NCBI RefSeq assembly: GCF_005503365.1
Contig: NZ_SCML01000039.1
Span: forward strand, 1 to 58,063
Length of the DNA stretch: 58,063 nt
Source of the DNA: Hydrogenophaga sp. 2FB
Lineage (GTDB): Bacteria; Pseudomonadota; Gammaproteobacteria; Burkholderiales; Burkholderiaceae_C
Reading direction: 5' to 3'
The notes under the pieces were generated by a model that was not told the DNA's origin, did no database searches, and saw only the letters and a list, made by a program, of their open reading frames with translations. Position 1 is the stretch's first letter, and the number at the start of each line of letters is the position of its first letter. This document shows, piece after piece, positions 42,928-50,969 of this stretch. Made by a program: the position numbers and the translations under genes.

Positions 42928-44403
42928 TCAGTCGCCCGTGGTCCCGGCCATCGCCAGCACGCGGCCTCGGTTGAACAGTCCATCGGGGTCCAATGCGGCC
43001 TTGATCCGGCGCATGGTGTCCATCTCTGCGCGCGGCAAAGCATCCGCGAGCGCTGTCCGCTTGGACAAGCCAATGCCGTGTTCGGCGGAGATCGAACCCT
43101 GGGTGTTGGCAACAGCGCCGTACACCAGCCGTTCCACCGGCTCGACGAGTTCGTTCGCACAAGCCACCAGCAAGTGCAGATTGCCGTCGCCGAGGTGGCC
43201 GTAGGTCATCTTCCGCAAGCCCGGCTGGATGTCATGAAGGCCCGCTTCGATGACGTCCAGCACCTGCGCCAGGCGACTCGTGGGAATGCTGATGTCGAAT
43301 GACAGGTAGTCGCCCAGCGTGCGTGCCACTTCGCCAGAGGCATCGCGCACGCTCCAGATCTCGGCGGCCTCCTTGAGCGATTGCGCGACCACCACGTGGT
43401 CCGTGCCGAGGTCCTCCGACATGCGTGCCAGTGCGTCTTCGATGCGCGCCCGGTCGCGGTCCGCATCGCAGTCGAAACACGACACCTCCAGGACCACCAC
43501 GAACTCCGCGTCGCCATTGAAAGGGTCGCGGCCGATGCCCAAGGTCCGGGTGACAAAGCCATGGAAATCGCGCCACATGACCTCGAACGAGGTGAGCGCC
43601 GGGCCGAAGCTGCGCCGGGCGGCAACGAGGGCTTCAAGTACCTGCTCCAGGCGCGCCAACCCCAGCGCCACGGTGACGCGCTCTCGGGGCAAGGGCTGCA
43701 GCCGCAAGACGGCGCGTGTGACGATGCCAAGCGTGCCTTCCGAGCCAATGAAGAGGTGCTTGAGGTCGTAGCCTGCGTTGTCCTTGACGACGCGACTCAA
43801 CCTGGAAATGGCGGTGCCGTCGGCCAGGACAACTTCCAGGCCCAGGACCTGGGCGCGCGTCATGCCGTATTGAAGGACCCGATTGCCGCCGGCATTGGTC
43901 GCGATGTTGCCGCCAATGAGGCAACTGCCGCGGCTGCCGAGATCCACCGGATAGAACAGGCCATGCCGCTCGGCCTCCTCTTGTACCGCCTGCAGGGTCA
44001 CGCCGGCCTGCACGGTCATGGTTCCGCCGATGACGTCCACGTCCTCGATGCGGCGCAGAAGTTCCGTTGACACCACCACCTCGCCCGCAAGCGGCGCGCC
44101 CCCGCCCACCAACCCGCTCATGCCACCCTGAGCCACCATGGGGATCTGAAGCTTGCTCAAGCGCCGCACCACCTCGACCAGCGCTCGCGGGGTGCGAGGT
44201 CGAACGACAGGCGCCGGAACGCCATGGTCATCGCCCCAGTCGCGGCAGTACCGGGGTCCGGCTTCGCCGCTGGCCAGGAGGGACACTTCATCGGACAAAT
44301 CCACCAAGGCATCGTTGACCACCCGGTCCAGCGGTGTGCCTTCTGGATGAGGCTCGCTATCGGGCTTGGTGTCATTATTGTCGGACAAAATTGCTTTATT
44401 CAT
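42928..44403 (-). CDS. FAD-linked 2-hydroxyacid oxidase/dehydrogenase (GlcD/D2HGDH-like)
   Basis: This protein of about 491 residues has a PP-loop FAD domain (QGGMSGLVGGGAP; GSCLIGGNIATNAGGNRVLQYG; FIGSEGTLGIVTRA) and a C-terminal FAD-oxidase domain with YGHLGDGNLHLL and SAEHGIGLSKR. The family oxidises D-2-hydroxy acids such as glycolate, lactate or 2-hydroxyglutarate to 2-oxo acids. ATGs at 44412 and 44403 are both possible. It is the first gene of the operon and is divergent from the GntR gene. One TTGTC-N2-ACAA operator copy lies just inside its 5' end. Confidence 0.9.
   Translation of the reverse strand: MNKAILSDNNDTKPDSEPHPEGTPLDRVVNDALVDLSDEVSLLASGEAGPRYCRDWGDDHGVPAPVVRPRTPRALVEVVRRLSKLQIPMVAQGGMSGLVGGGAPLAGEVVVSTELLRRIEDVDVIGGTMTVQAGVTLQAVQEEAERHGLFYPVDLGSRGSCLIGGNIATNAGGNRVLQYGMTRAQVLGLEVVLADGTAISRLSRVVKDNAGYDLKHLFIGSEGTLGIVTRAVLRLQPLPRERVTVALGLARLEQVLEALVAARRSFGPALTSFEVMWRDFHGFVTRTLGIGRDPFNGDAEFVVVLEVSCFDCDADRDRARIEDALARMSEDLGTDHVVVAQSLKEAAEIWSVRDASGEVARTLGDYLSFDISIPTSRLAQVLDVIEAGLHDIQPGLRKMTYGHLGDGNLHLLVACANELVEPVERLVYGAVANTQGSISAEHGIGLSKRTALADALPRAEMDTMRRIKAALDPDGLFNRGRVLAMAGTTGD
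44378..44388. promoter_or_regulatory. GntR-type operator copy 1
   Basis: TTGTCGGACAA matches the dyad TTGTC-N1/2-ACAA found twice more in this divergent region. It falls just inside the start of the FAD oxidase gene, where bound repressor would block elongation or initiation. Such dyads are typical for FadR/VanR-type GntR regulators. The pattern is seen; the role is inferred. Confidence 0.6.
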
Positions 44404-44430
44404 GGGGTTCAAGGCCTTAATATGGCTTTA

Positions 44431-44441
44431 TTGTCCTACAA
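44431..44441. promoter_or_regulatory. GntR-type operator copy 2
   Basis: TTGTCCTACAA lies 28 bp upstream of the FAD oxidase start in the intergenic region. It differs from copies 1 and 3 only in the two central bases. Its position suggests overlap with the oxidase promoter. Confidence 0.6.
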
Positions 44442-44527
44442 GTTATGCGGCGTCAACTAGGCGTTAACCCCGATAACCCATGAAAACCGTGCAACCTTCG
44501 CCGGCGGCGTATGGAGTCGCACATTTC

Positions 44528-44538
44528 TTGTCCGACAA
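44528..44538. promoter_or_regulatory. GntR-type operator copy 3
   Basis: TTGTCCGACAA lies 26 bp before the favoured GntR start at 44565. It supports autoregulation by the GntR protein. The copy also argues against a start at 44538, because that ATG would overlap the operator. Confidence 0.6.
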
Positions 44539-44564
44539 TGGATCAACTGCCCCGACCCGCCCAC

Positions 44565-45347
44565 ATGACAACATCCTCACAAGACACACTGGTTCCCTTC
44601 TACAAGCCGGCAGCCCTGGAAGAAGGCCCGAGCGGCAGCGTGGCCGACTACGTGCTCCACGAGATGGCGCGCCGCATCGTGGACGGCGAGTACCGCCCCG
44701 GCCAGCGCCTGGTCGAGGCCGAACTCACGCAAGACCTGGGGGTGAGCCGCAGCTCGGTGCGCGAGGCGCTGCGCCGCCTGGAGATCAACCGTTTCGTCCG
44801 CATCGAACCCAACCGGGGTGCGACGGTGGCGACACCGAATCGGGACGAGATCGTGGCCCAGTTCCGCATCCGGGAGGTGCTGTGCGGCCTGGGCGCCAGA
44901 GCCGCCGCCGAACGGGTGCACCTGCCCGGCAACAAAGCCATCATGCAAAGCCTTCTCGACGAGATCGAGGTGCAACGCGCGCTAGGCTCCGAGAAGAACC
45001 ACCGCCGCGACAACGGCCGCTTCCACCGCGCCATCAACGAAATGTCCGGGATCGCGGAAATCGGCGAACTGCTGGACCAGTCCAACTTTCCCATCCTGCA
45101 CACGATCTACTTCAGGGACCTGAGCCATGCGCACTGGGAGCGCAACATGTCCGACCACCTGGACATCGCGCGCGCGGTGTTCAATGGCGACCCGGTTGCC
45201 GCAGAGCACTTTGCCAAGCAGCACATGCATCGGATGGTGGACATCGCGGTCGCGATCGCGACCCAGCTGCAGCAGGAGTCGCGCACCACGGCCGTCGCGC
45301 GGCGTTCTCAGTCTCGCCGCAAGAGCGCACCCGATGCCAGCGCTTAA
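44565..45347 (+). CDS. GntR-family (FadR/FCD) transcriptional regulator
   Basis: This 260-residue regulator has a winged helix (VADYVLHEMARRIVDGEYRPGQRLVEAELTQDLGVSRSSVREALRRLEINRFVRI) and an all-helical FCD ligand domain with metal-site histidines (DNGRFHRAINEMSG, HAHWERNMSDHLDIARAV, KQHMHRMVDIA). The start at 44565 is chosen because earlier ATGs (44511, 44538) overlap or precede an operator copy and lack a ribosome site. It is divergent from the oxidase-dioxygenase operon, which it probably represses in the absence of a carboxylate ligand. Its stop overlaps that of the convergent LysR gene. Confidence 0.9.
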   Translation: MTTSSQDTLVPFYKPAALEEGPSGSVADYVLHEMARRIVDGEYRPGQRLVEAELTQDLGVSRSSVREALRRLEINRFVRIEPNRGATVATPNRDEIVAQFRIREVLCGLGARAAAERVHLPGNKAIMQSLLDEIEVQRALGSEKNHRRDNGRFHRAINEMSGIAEIGELLDQSNFPILHTIYFRDLSHAHWERNMSDHLDIARAVFNGDPVAAEHFAKQHMHRMVDIAVAIATQLQQESRTTAVARRSQSRRKSAPDASA

Positions 45348-46273
45348 GTCGCCTGCGGGCGCGGCGCACCGGGATCGGTACGGTCCTGCGCAGGCCGCCG
45401 CATCGCCTGCTCCGAACACGCGGTGAAGCTGTCGATCAGCCCCTTGCGCGGCGACGCGCGCAGCCACAACAAGCCCAGCGCGCGCCGGGACCTCGCCTGT
45501 GGCAGTGGCAGGCGAACCAGCGCCTTGCCGTCGAGCAGGGGCGAATCGATATCGGGTACCAGGGCCACGCCCATGTCACGTTCCACCATCATGGACACGG
45601 CCAGCAACGAGTTGAGCTCGAACCTTTCCTGCGGCACGATGCCGGCGTCGCGCAGGTATTCATCGGCCAGCTTGCCGCCGCCCAGCGTGCGGTCATAGCG
45701 AATCAATGGCTGCTCGCGCAGCAGCTGCAAGGGGTCGATATGGCCCAAGCGGCTGGGCACGAGCAGCACCAGAGGCTCCTGGCGCAGCAGCTTCCAGCCC
45801 AGCGTCTTGGGCAGGTCGAACGCGGGCTTCAACGTCAGCGCGGTGTCGATGCTGCCGTCGACGACCAGGTCGTACAGCTGCGTGGCGACGCCGGAGCGGA
45901 TCGACACGCGCGTGTTCGGGTGCCGGCCGGTGAACACCTGCAGGATGTCGGGCAGGGCGCTGTGCAACACCGTGGCGATGGTGCCCACGTGCAGTTCGTG
46001 CTGCAACTCGTTGCCGTGCACCCAGCTGCGCAGGCGCGCGGTGTCGCGCACGATGGACTCGGCGCGCTCGACCAGGCGGTAGCCGGCTTCGGTGGGGCGC
46101 ACGGTTCGGCCCACCCGCAGCAACAACGGCGTTCCGAGTTCGGCCTGGAGCACGCGCATCTGCTGGGCGACCGCCGTGGGGCTCAGATCGAGCTGGCGCG
46201 CGGCTTCGGACATGGAGCCCTTTTGGGCGACGAGGAGGAAGGTGTGCAGGAAGTTGGTGTCCACACCACGCAT
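45344..46273 (-). CDS. LysR-family transcriptional regulator, near pcaB-pcaL
   Basis: This 309-residue LysR protein has an N-terminal HTH (TNFLHTFLLVAQKGSMSEAARQLDLSPTAVAQQMRVLQAELGTPLLLR) and a substrate-binding domain (ELHVGTIATVLHSALPDIL...). The start ATG at 46273 gives MRGVDTNFLHTF. It is divergent from the Bug receptor-pcaB-pcaL operon and likely regulates it in response to an aromatic or muconate intermediate. A GTTC-N5-GAAC dyad lies directly upstream at 46277-46289. Confidence 0.92.
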   Translation of the reverse strand: MRGVDTNFLHTFLLVAQKGSMSEAARQLDLSPTAVAQQMRVLQAELGTPLLLRVGRTVRPTEAGYRLVERAESIVRDTARLRSWVHGNELQHELHVGTIATVLHSALPDILQVFTGRHPNTRVSIRSGVATQLYDLVVDGSIDTALTLKPAFDLPKTLGWKLLRQEPLVLLVPSRLGHIDPLQLLREQPLIRYDRTLGGGKLADEYLRDAGIVPQERFELNSLLAVSMMVERDMGVALVPDIDSPLLDGKALVRLPLPQARSRRALGLLWLRASPRKGLIDSFTACSEQAMRRPAQDRTDPGAPRPQAT

Positions 46274-46276
46274 TTT

Positions 46277-46289
46277 GTTCTTTGTGAAC
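46277..46289. promoter_or_regulatory. Dyad between LysR and the pca operon
   Basis: GTTC-TTTGT-GAAC lies 3 bp upstream of the LysR start codon and 70 bp before the Bug receptor start. It is short, so chance is possible, but it is the best symmetric element in this 85-bp divergent gap. Confidence 0.25.
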
Positions 46290-46358
46290 GAAGCTGAAAG
46301 CGGTTTTTTATGCGGTCTGAAACGCACACACTGCGCGCACCCCAACGGAGACACCACC

Positions 46359-47357
46359 ATGCACCTGCCCATCCATTCCCTGAACCGCCGCCACATCCTC
46401 GGCCTGTCCGCCGCATCCGCTCTGGGCGCGCTGCCCACGTGGGCCGTGGCGCAGGACAACAACAAGCTGGTGCGCATCGTCGTGCCCTTCGCGCCCGGCG
46501 GCGGCAACGACGTGTTGGGCCGGCAGATGGCCACGGGCCTCACGGCCGCCTTCGGCCGCAGTTACATCGTGGAGAACAAGGCAGGCGCCGGCGGCAACAT
46601 CGGCACCGAATTCGTCGTGCGGGCCCCGGCCGATGGCGCCACGCTGCTGCTGGGCCACACGGGCACCATCTCGATCAACCCCGCGCTCTACAAGGGGCTC
46701 AAGTTCGACGTGCAGAAAGACCTGACCCCGGTGGCCATGTTCGCCAGTTCGGCGCTGCTGCTGGCCGTGGCGGAGAGCTCGCCGATCAAGTCGATGGCCG
46801 ACCTGGTCGAGGCCATCCGCAAGGCCGACGGCAGCTTCAACTACGCCTCCAGCGGCGCGGGCACGGGCGGCCATCTCACGGCCGAGATGCTGGCGCACCT
46901 GCTCGGCACGAAGATGACCCACATCGCGTACAAGGGCACCGCGCCCGCACTGACCGACCTGATGGGCGGCCAGGTCCAGATGATGTTCAGCGTGATCCCG
47001 CCGGCCCAGGCCCAGGTCGCCAACGGCAAGCTGCGCGCGCTGGCCGTCACCAGCGCCAAGCGGTTGGCGAACCTGCCCAACGTGCCCACGGTGGCCGAAT
47101 CGGGCGTGAAAGCGCTGGCCGGTTTCGAGAGCACGCTGACCTATGGGCTGCTCGCGCCGCGCGCCACACCGGCACCGGTGATTGCCGCGCTCGGCAAGCA
47201 GATCCTGCAGGTGGCGGGCACGGAGGCCTTCCAGTCCAAACTGGGCGTGGAAGGCGCCGAACCGTTGCTGGGCGATGCCGCGCAGTACGCCGCGCTGATC
47301 AAGAAGGAATCGACCAAGTGGGCCGCTGTCGTCAAGGCCTCGGGCGCCAGCGTCTGA
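46359..47357 (+). CDS. Bug/TctC-family periplasmic solute receptor, Tat-like signal
   Basis: This 332-residue receptor begins MHLPIHSLNRRHILGLS, a twin-arginine-like leader, with cleavage probably after A31 (WAVA|QD). The mature part has LVRIVVPFAPGGGNDVLGRQMA, VENKAGAGGNIG, and YKGTAPALTDLMGGQVQMMF. It heads the operon with pcaB and pcaL, so an aromatic acid such as protocatechuate or a related carboxylate is a reasonable ligand guess. CGGAG precedes the ATG at 46359. Confidence 0.93.
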   Translation: MHLPIHSLNRRHILGLSAASALGALPTWAVAQDNNKLVRIVVPFAPGGGNDVLGRQMATGLTAAFGRSYIVENKAGAGGNIGTEFVVRAPADGATLLLGHTGTISINPALYKGLKFDVQKDLTPVAMFASSALLLAVAESSPIKSMADLVEAIRKADGSFNYASSGAGTGGHLTAEMLAHLLGTKMTHIAYKGTAPALTDLMGGQVQMMFSVIPPAQAQVANGKLRALAVTSAKRLANLPNVPTVAESGVKALAGFESTLTYGLLAPRATPAPVIAALGKQILQVAGTEAFQSKLGVEGAEPLLGDAAQYAALIKKESTKWAAVVKASGASV

Positions 47358-47388
47358 CCATCGCCATGCAATGGGGCCGCCGCGCATC

Positions 47389-48720
47389 ATGAACGTTTTC
47401 GGGAACTACCTTCTGCCGCGCGATGCGGGCACGCTGTTCGATGATGCCGCGCTGTGCCGTGCGATGCTGGACTTCGAATCGGCACTGGCCACGGCACAGG
47501 TGCACGAACAGGTGATTCCGGCTCCGGCCGGCCACGCCATCGCAGCCGCCTGTGCCAGCCTGCAGCTGGACCCGGCCGAGCTGGTCGAGGCGGGTCGTCA
47601 CAGCGGCGCCATGGCCATTCCGCTGGTGACGGCCATCGCCCGCGCGCTGCAGAACACGGCGCCCGACGCCGTGTGCCACCTGCACTACGGCGCCACCACG
47701 CAGGACGTGGTCGACACCGCTCAGGTGCTGATGACGCAGCACGCCTGCACGCGCCTGCTGGCCGAGCTGGACGCGTGCATCGCCCTGCTGTTGCCCATGG
47801 CGCAGCAGCATCGGGACACGCCGATGCTGGCGCGCACGCTGATGCAGCCGGCGCAGGTGACCAGCTGGGGCCTCAAGTGCGCGCAGTGGGCGCAGCCGCT
47901 GCGGCGCAGCCGGGAACAGTTGCACGCGCTGTCGAAGCACGCGCTGGTGCTGCAACTGGGCGGCGCGGTGGGCAACCGGTCGACCCTGGGCGAGGCGGGC
48001 GACCGCATCGCCGCACGCATGGCCGAGCAACTGCAACTGGGCTGCACCGACAGCAGCTGGCACACCCAGCGCGACGCGTGGATGCGGCTGGGCATGGAAG
48101 TCGCCGTGCTGGCCGGTTCGCTCTCGAAGATCGCCCGCGACCTGGCGCTGCTGTCGCAGGCCGAGGTGGGTGAGGTGTTTGCGCAAGATGCGCAACGCGG
48201 CGGCTCCAGCGCCATGCCGCACAAGCGCAACCCGGTGGCCTGCATGCAGGCCGTGGCGGCCGGCATCCAGGTGCCGCATCTGGCGGCCACCTTGCTGTCG
48301 ACCATGGCCCAGGCGCATGAACGCGCCCTGGGTGAATGGCAGGCCGAGGTCGCGGTATGGCCCCAACTGTGGGTGCAGGCCTTTGCGGCCACCAGTGCGA
48401 TCCGCAGTGCGCTGGCGGGCCTGCACGTGGACACCGCCCGCATGGCGCACAACATTCACCAGTTGCAGGGCGTGGTCTATTCCGAACCCATCGCGCATGC
48501 GCTCGCGCCACGGCTGGGCAAACCGCAGGCCTCGGCATTGGTGCGCGCGCTGGGTGCCAAGGCCTTGCAGAACCATACCCCGCTGATCGAGCTGGTGCTG
48601 GCCGATGAGGCACTGGCCGGGCTCTCGCCCATGCAGCGCGACGCGCTGCATGCCCTGTGCCATTTGCAGGCGGCCGCGGCGCCGTCGGCACGCATGTGCG
48701 ACAAGCTGCTGCAACACTGA
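47389..48720 (+). CDS. pcaB: 3-carboxy-cis,cis-muconate cycloisomerase
   Basis: This 443-residue member of the fumarase/aspartase superfamily has GATTQD at 101-106 and the signature GGSSAMPHKRNP at 271-282. With the adjacent pcaL fusion, the protocatechuate-branch cycloisomerase is the clear choice over adenylosuccinate lyase. It converts 3-carboxymuconate to 4-carboxymuconolactone. The ATG at 47389 (MNVFGNYLLPRD) fits the family start better than the ATG at 47371. The gap to the Bug receptor is 31 bp. Confidence 0.92.
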   Translation: MNVFGNYLLPRDAGTLFDDAALCRAMLDFESALATAQVHEQVIPAPAGHAIAAACASLQLDPAELVEAGRHSGAMAIPLVTAIARALQNTAPDAVCHLHYGATTQDVVDTAQVLMTQHACTRLLAELDACIALLLPMAQQHRDTPMLARTLMQPAQVTSWGLKCAQWAQPLRRSREQLHALSKHALVLQLGGAVGNRSTLGEAGDRIAARMAEQLQLGCTDSSWHTQRDAWMRLGMEVAVLAGSLSKIARDLALLSQAEVGEVFAQDAQRGGSSAMPHKRNPVACMQAVAAGIQVPHLAATLLSTMAQAHERALGEWQAEVAVWPQLWVQAFAATSAIRSALAGLHVDTARMAHNIHQLQGVVYSEPIAHALAPRLGKPQASALVRALGAKALQNHTPLIELVLADEALAGLSPMQRDALHALCHLQAAAAPSARMCDKLLQH

Positions 48721-48732
48721 ACCCACCTCCCC

Positions 48733-49968
48733 ATGTCACACGCACTCTCCTATACGTTGCAGCCGGGCGGCGACGGCCCGCTGCTGGTGCTGAGCCATGC
48801 GCTCGGCATGAAACAGCAGGACTGGGCGCCGCTGCTGGCAGAACTCCGGGGCAGGTACCGCGTCCTGACGTTCGACCACCTCGGCCACGGGCAGTCGCGC
48901 GTGTTGCCTGGCCCGTACGACATGGGCTTGCTGATCGAGCAAGCGGCGGCCCTGCTGCGCAGCGTGGCGCGCGAGCCCGTGGTCTGGGTGGGGCTGTCGA
49001 TGGGCGGCATGGTCGGCCAGGGCTTGGCCATCCGCCACCCGGAACTGCTGCGCGGCCTGGTGGTGGCCAGCAGCACGGCGTTCTACCCGGAGGCCGGTCG
49101 CGCCAACTGGGACGCCCGCATCGCCAGCGTGGAACGCGAGGGCATGGCGTCGATTGCCGATGCCGTCATGGCCCGCTACTTTCATGACGGCTTTCGCGCC
49201 GCGCAGCCGGCTGAGGTGCAAGCCGCTCGCGACACGCTGCTGGCCACCGACGCCGCAGGCTACGTGGCCAGTTGCCACGCGGTGCGCCATGTGGACTGGC
49301 GTGCCGGGCTGCCCGGCATCACCTGCCCCACGCTGGTGATCGCCGGCGCGCTGGACGTTGGTGCGCCGCCCGCCATGTCAGAGGCGATCGCCGATGCCAT
49401 CCCTGGCGCGCAACTGGCCGTGATCGAGCAGGCATCGCACATCAGCGCCATCGAGCAGCCTCGTGAATTTGCGCGGCTGCTGGAGGCGTTCGTGTCCGAG
49501 CGCATGGTGGAGGGGGAGGGCGCATTCCATGGCGCATCCAGCCCGTCACCCGACTACGAGCGCGGCCTGCTGCAGCGCCGCCGCATCCTGGGTGACGCGT
49601 GGGTCGACCGATCGCTTGCCCAGCGCACCAGCTTCAACGCCGAGTTCCAGGACCTCATCACGCGCCACGCCTGGAACGACATCTGGGGTCGTCCGAGCCT
49701 GGGCGACCGCACGCGCCGTTTCATGGTGCTGTCGCTGATGCTCGGCCTGAAGGCCTGGGAAGAATTTGCCCTGCACGTGCGTGCCGCCCTTGACGCCACG
49801 GATGCATCGCGCCTGTCACCCGACGACATCAAGGAAGCCATCCTGATGGCGGCTGTCTACTGCGGCGTGCCCGCGGCCAACCATGCGTTTGCGGTGGCGG
49901 GCGCCATCCTGAAGGAGCGGGGCCTGGTGCCGCCGCTGGGGTTCAAGGCGGGTAACGGCACGTCCTGA
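48733..49968 (+). CDS. pcaL: 3-oxoadipate enol-lactonase / 4-carboxymuconolactone decarboxylase fusion
   Basis: This 411-residue two-domain protein joins an alpha/beta hydrolase (PcaD; nucleophile S89 in GLSMGG, D208, H236) to a carboxymuconolactone decarboxylase (PcaC; about 275-400, ITRHAWNDIWGRP, KEAILMAAVYCGVPAANHAF). It carries out the decarboxylation and lactone hydrolysis that yield 3-oxoadipate. The fusion is known as PcaL. It follows pcaB by 12 bp. No pcaGH, pcaIJ or pcaF gene is visible in the window, so the rest of the route must be elsewhere. Confidence 0.93.
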   Translation: MSHALSYTLQPGGDGPLLVLSHALGMKQQDWAPLLAELRGRYRVLTFDHLGHGQSRVLPGPYDMGLLIEQAAALLRSVAREPVVWVGLSMGGMVGQGLAIRHPELLRGLVVASSTAFYPEAGRANWDARIASVEREGMASIADAVMARYFHDGFRAAQPAEVQAARDTLLATDAAGYVASCHAVRHVDWRAGLPGITCPTLVIAGALDVGAPPAMSEAIADAIPGAQLAVIEQASHISAIEQPREFARLLEAFVSERMVEGEGAFHGASSPSPDYERGLLQRRRILGDAWVDRSLAQRTSFNAEFQDLITRHAWNDIWGRPSLGDRTRRFMVLSLMLGLKAWEEFALHVRAALDATDASRLSPDDIKEAILMAAVYCGVPAANHAFAVAGAILKERGLVPPLGFKAGNGTS

Positions 49969-49972
49969 CGCG

Positions 49973-50869
49973 TCACCCCGCCCATGCGCGCACCTTGCCG
50001 GTGATGAAGTCGATCAGCGTTCTCGTGGCCAGCGTCTGGTAGCGGTTCGGCATGCGCAGCAGGAACATGCGCGTGCCGAAGATGCTCAGGCGCCACTCGT
50101 TCAGCGCGGTGACCGCCAGCCCTTGCGCCACGTCGTCGGCCATCACGTAGTCGGGCACCAGCCCCACGCCCAGACCCGCCAGGATGGCCTCTCGCAGAAA
50201 CTGGAAATTCTCGGAAGCCAGGGTGGGGTGCAGCGTCACTTCGCGGCGCAGCGCATCCTGGTAGGCGGACACCCGGAGCTCCCGGCCCGTGACGGCCGAG
50301 GTGATCAAGGGAACGTGCGCGAGCGCCTCCGGCTCGGTGGGCATCGCGTGTTCGCGCGCATGATCCACCGACGCACAGACCATGTAGCGCACCTGCGTGA
50401 GTTCCGTGGCCACCATGTGCGGTGGCGGCTCGGTCATGACACGAACGACGACGTCGATTTCTTCGCGCAGCAAATCGTCAACGCGGTTGTCGAACAGGAC
50501 CTCCAGTGAAATGCCGGGGTACTGGCGCTTGAAGTCGATCAGCCAACCCGACATCACCATGTGCCCGAAGCCGGTGGGCAGGCTGAGCCGGACCGAGCCA
50601 TGCAGACCCTTGCCCAGGGTCGAGGCCGATTCGCGCGCGGCGAGCACCTCGTCCCGGATGACGCGGCCGTGCCGGTAGAGCGCCTCGCCCGCTTCCGTGA
50701 GCGCCACGCGGCGCGTCGTGCGCCGCATCAGTTGTAGCCCCACGGACTTCTCCAGCTGGTTCAGGTGGTAGCTGATGTTGGCGCGGGTGACCTTGAGGTG
50801 CCGGGCGGCGGCGCTCAGATTGCCGGCGTCCACGATGTCGACGAAAAGCGCGAGTGCGTTGGAGTCCAT
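49973..50869 (-). CDS. LysR-family transcriptional regulator
   Basis: This 298-residue LysR protein has an HTH (LFVDIVDAGNLSAAARHLKVTRANISYHLNQLEKSVGLQLMRRTTRRVALTEAGEALY; read in parts) and a CrgA/DmlR-like effector domain (GSVRLSLPTGFGHMVMSGWL). The start ATG at 50869 is chosen over an in-frame ATG 36 bases upstream, which lies in the operator. It is divergent from the ACAD at 50970 and probably regulates it. Its 3' end is 4 bp from the convergent pcaL. Confidence 0.92.
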   Translation of the reverse strand: MDSNALALFVDIVDAGNLSAAARHLKVTRANISYHLNQLEKSVGLQLMRRTTRRVALTEAGEALYRHGRVIRDEVLAARESASTLGKGLHGSVRLSLPTGFGHMVMSGWLIDFKRQYPGISLEVLFDNRVDDLLREEIDVVVRVMTEPPPHMVATELTQVRYMVCASVDHAREHAMPTEPEALAHVPLITSAVTGRELRVSAYQDALRREVTLHPTLASENFQFLREAILAGLGVGLVPDYVMADDVAQGLAVTALNEWRLSIFGTRMFLLRMPNRYQTLATRTLIDFITGKVRAWAG

Positions 50870-50888
50870 GGGCTTATTGTCAAAAATG

Positions 50889-50907
50889 ACTTGACTGAAT
50901 GTCAAGT
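50889..50907. promoter_or_regulatory. LysR-type dyad in the LysR-ACAD divergent promoter
   Basis: ACTTGAC-TGAAT-GTCAAGT is a perfect 7-bp inverted repeat with 5-bp spacer. It lies 19 bp before the LysR start and 62 bp before the ACAD start. TTGTCAAA copies flank it on both sides (50877-50884 and 50918-50925 as TTGTCAAA), giving a multi-site region. Role as LysR binding site is inferred. Confidence 0.55.
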
Positions 50908-50969
50908 GGTGTTGTGATTGTCAAATTGAGCATGAAAAAGAACAATACGGCCGATTTGCAGGAAACACC

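Noticed and set aside
44511..44564. Longer GntR start at 44511 or 44538
   Set aside because: The 44538 ATG overlaps the operator copy at 44528-44538 and the 44511 ATG precedes it; neither has a ribosome-binding site. The start at 44565 leaves the operator upstream of the gene.
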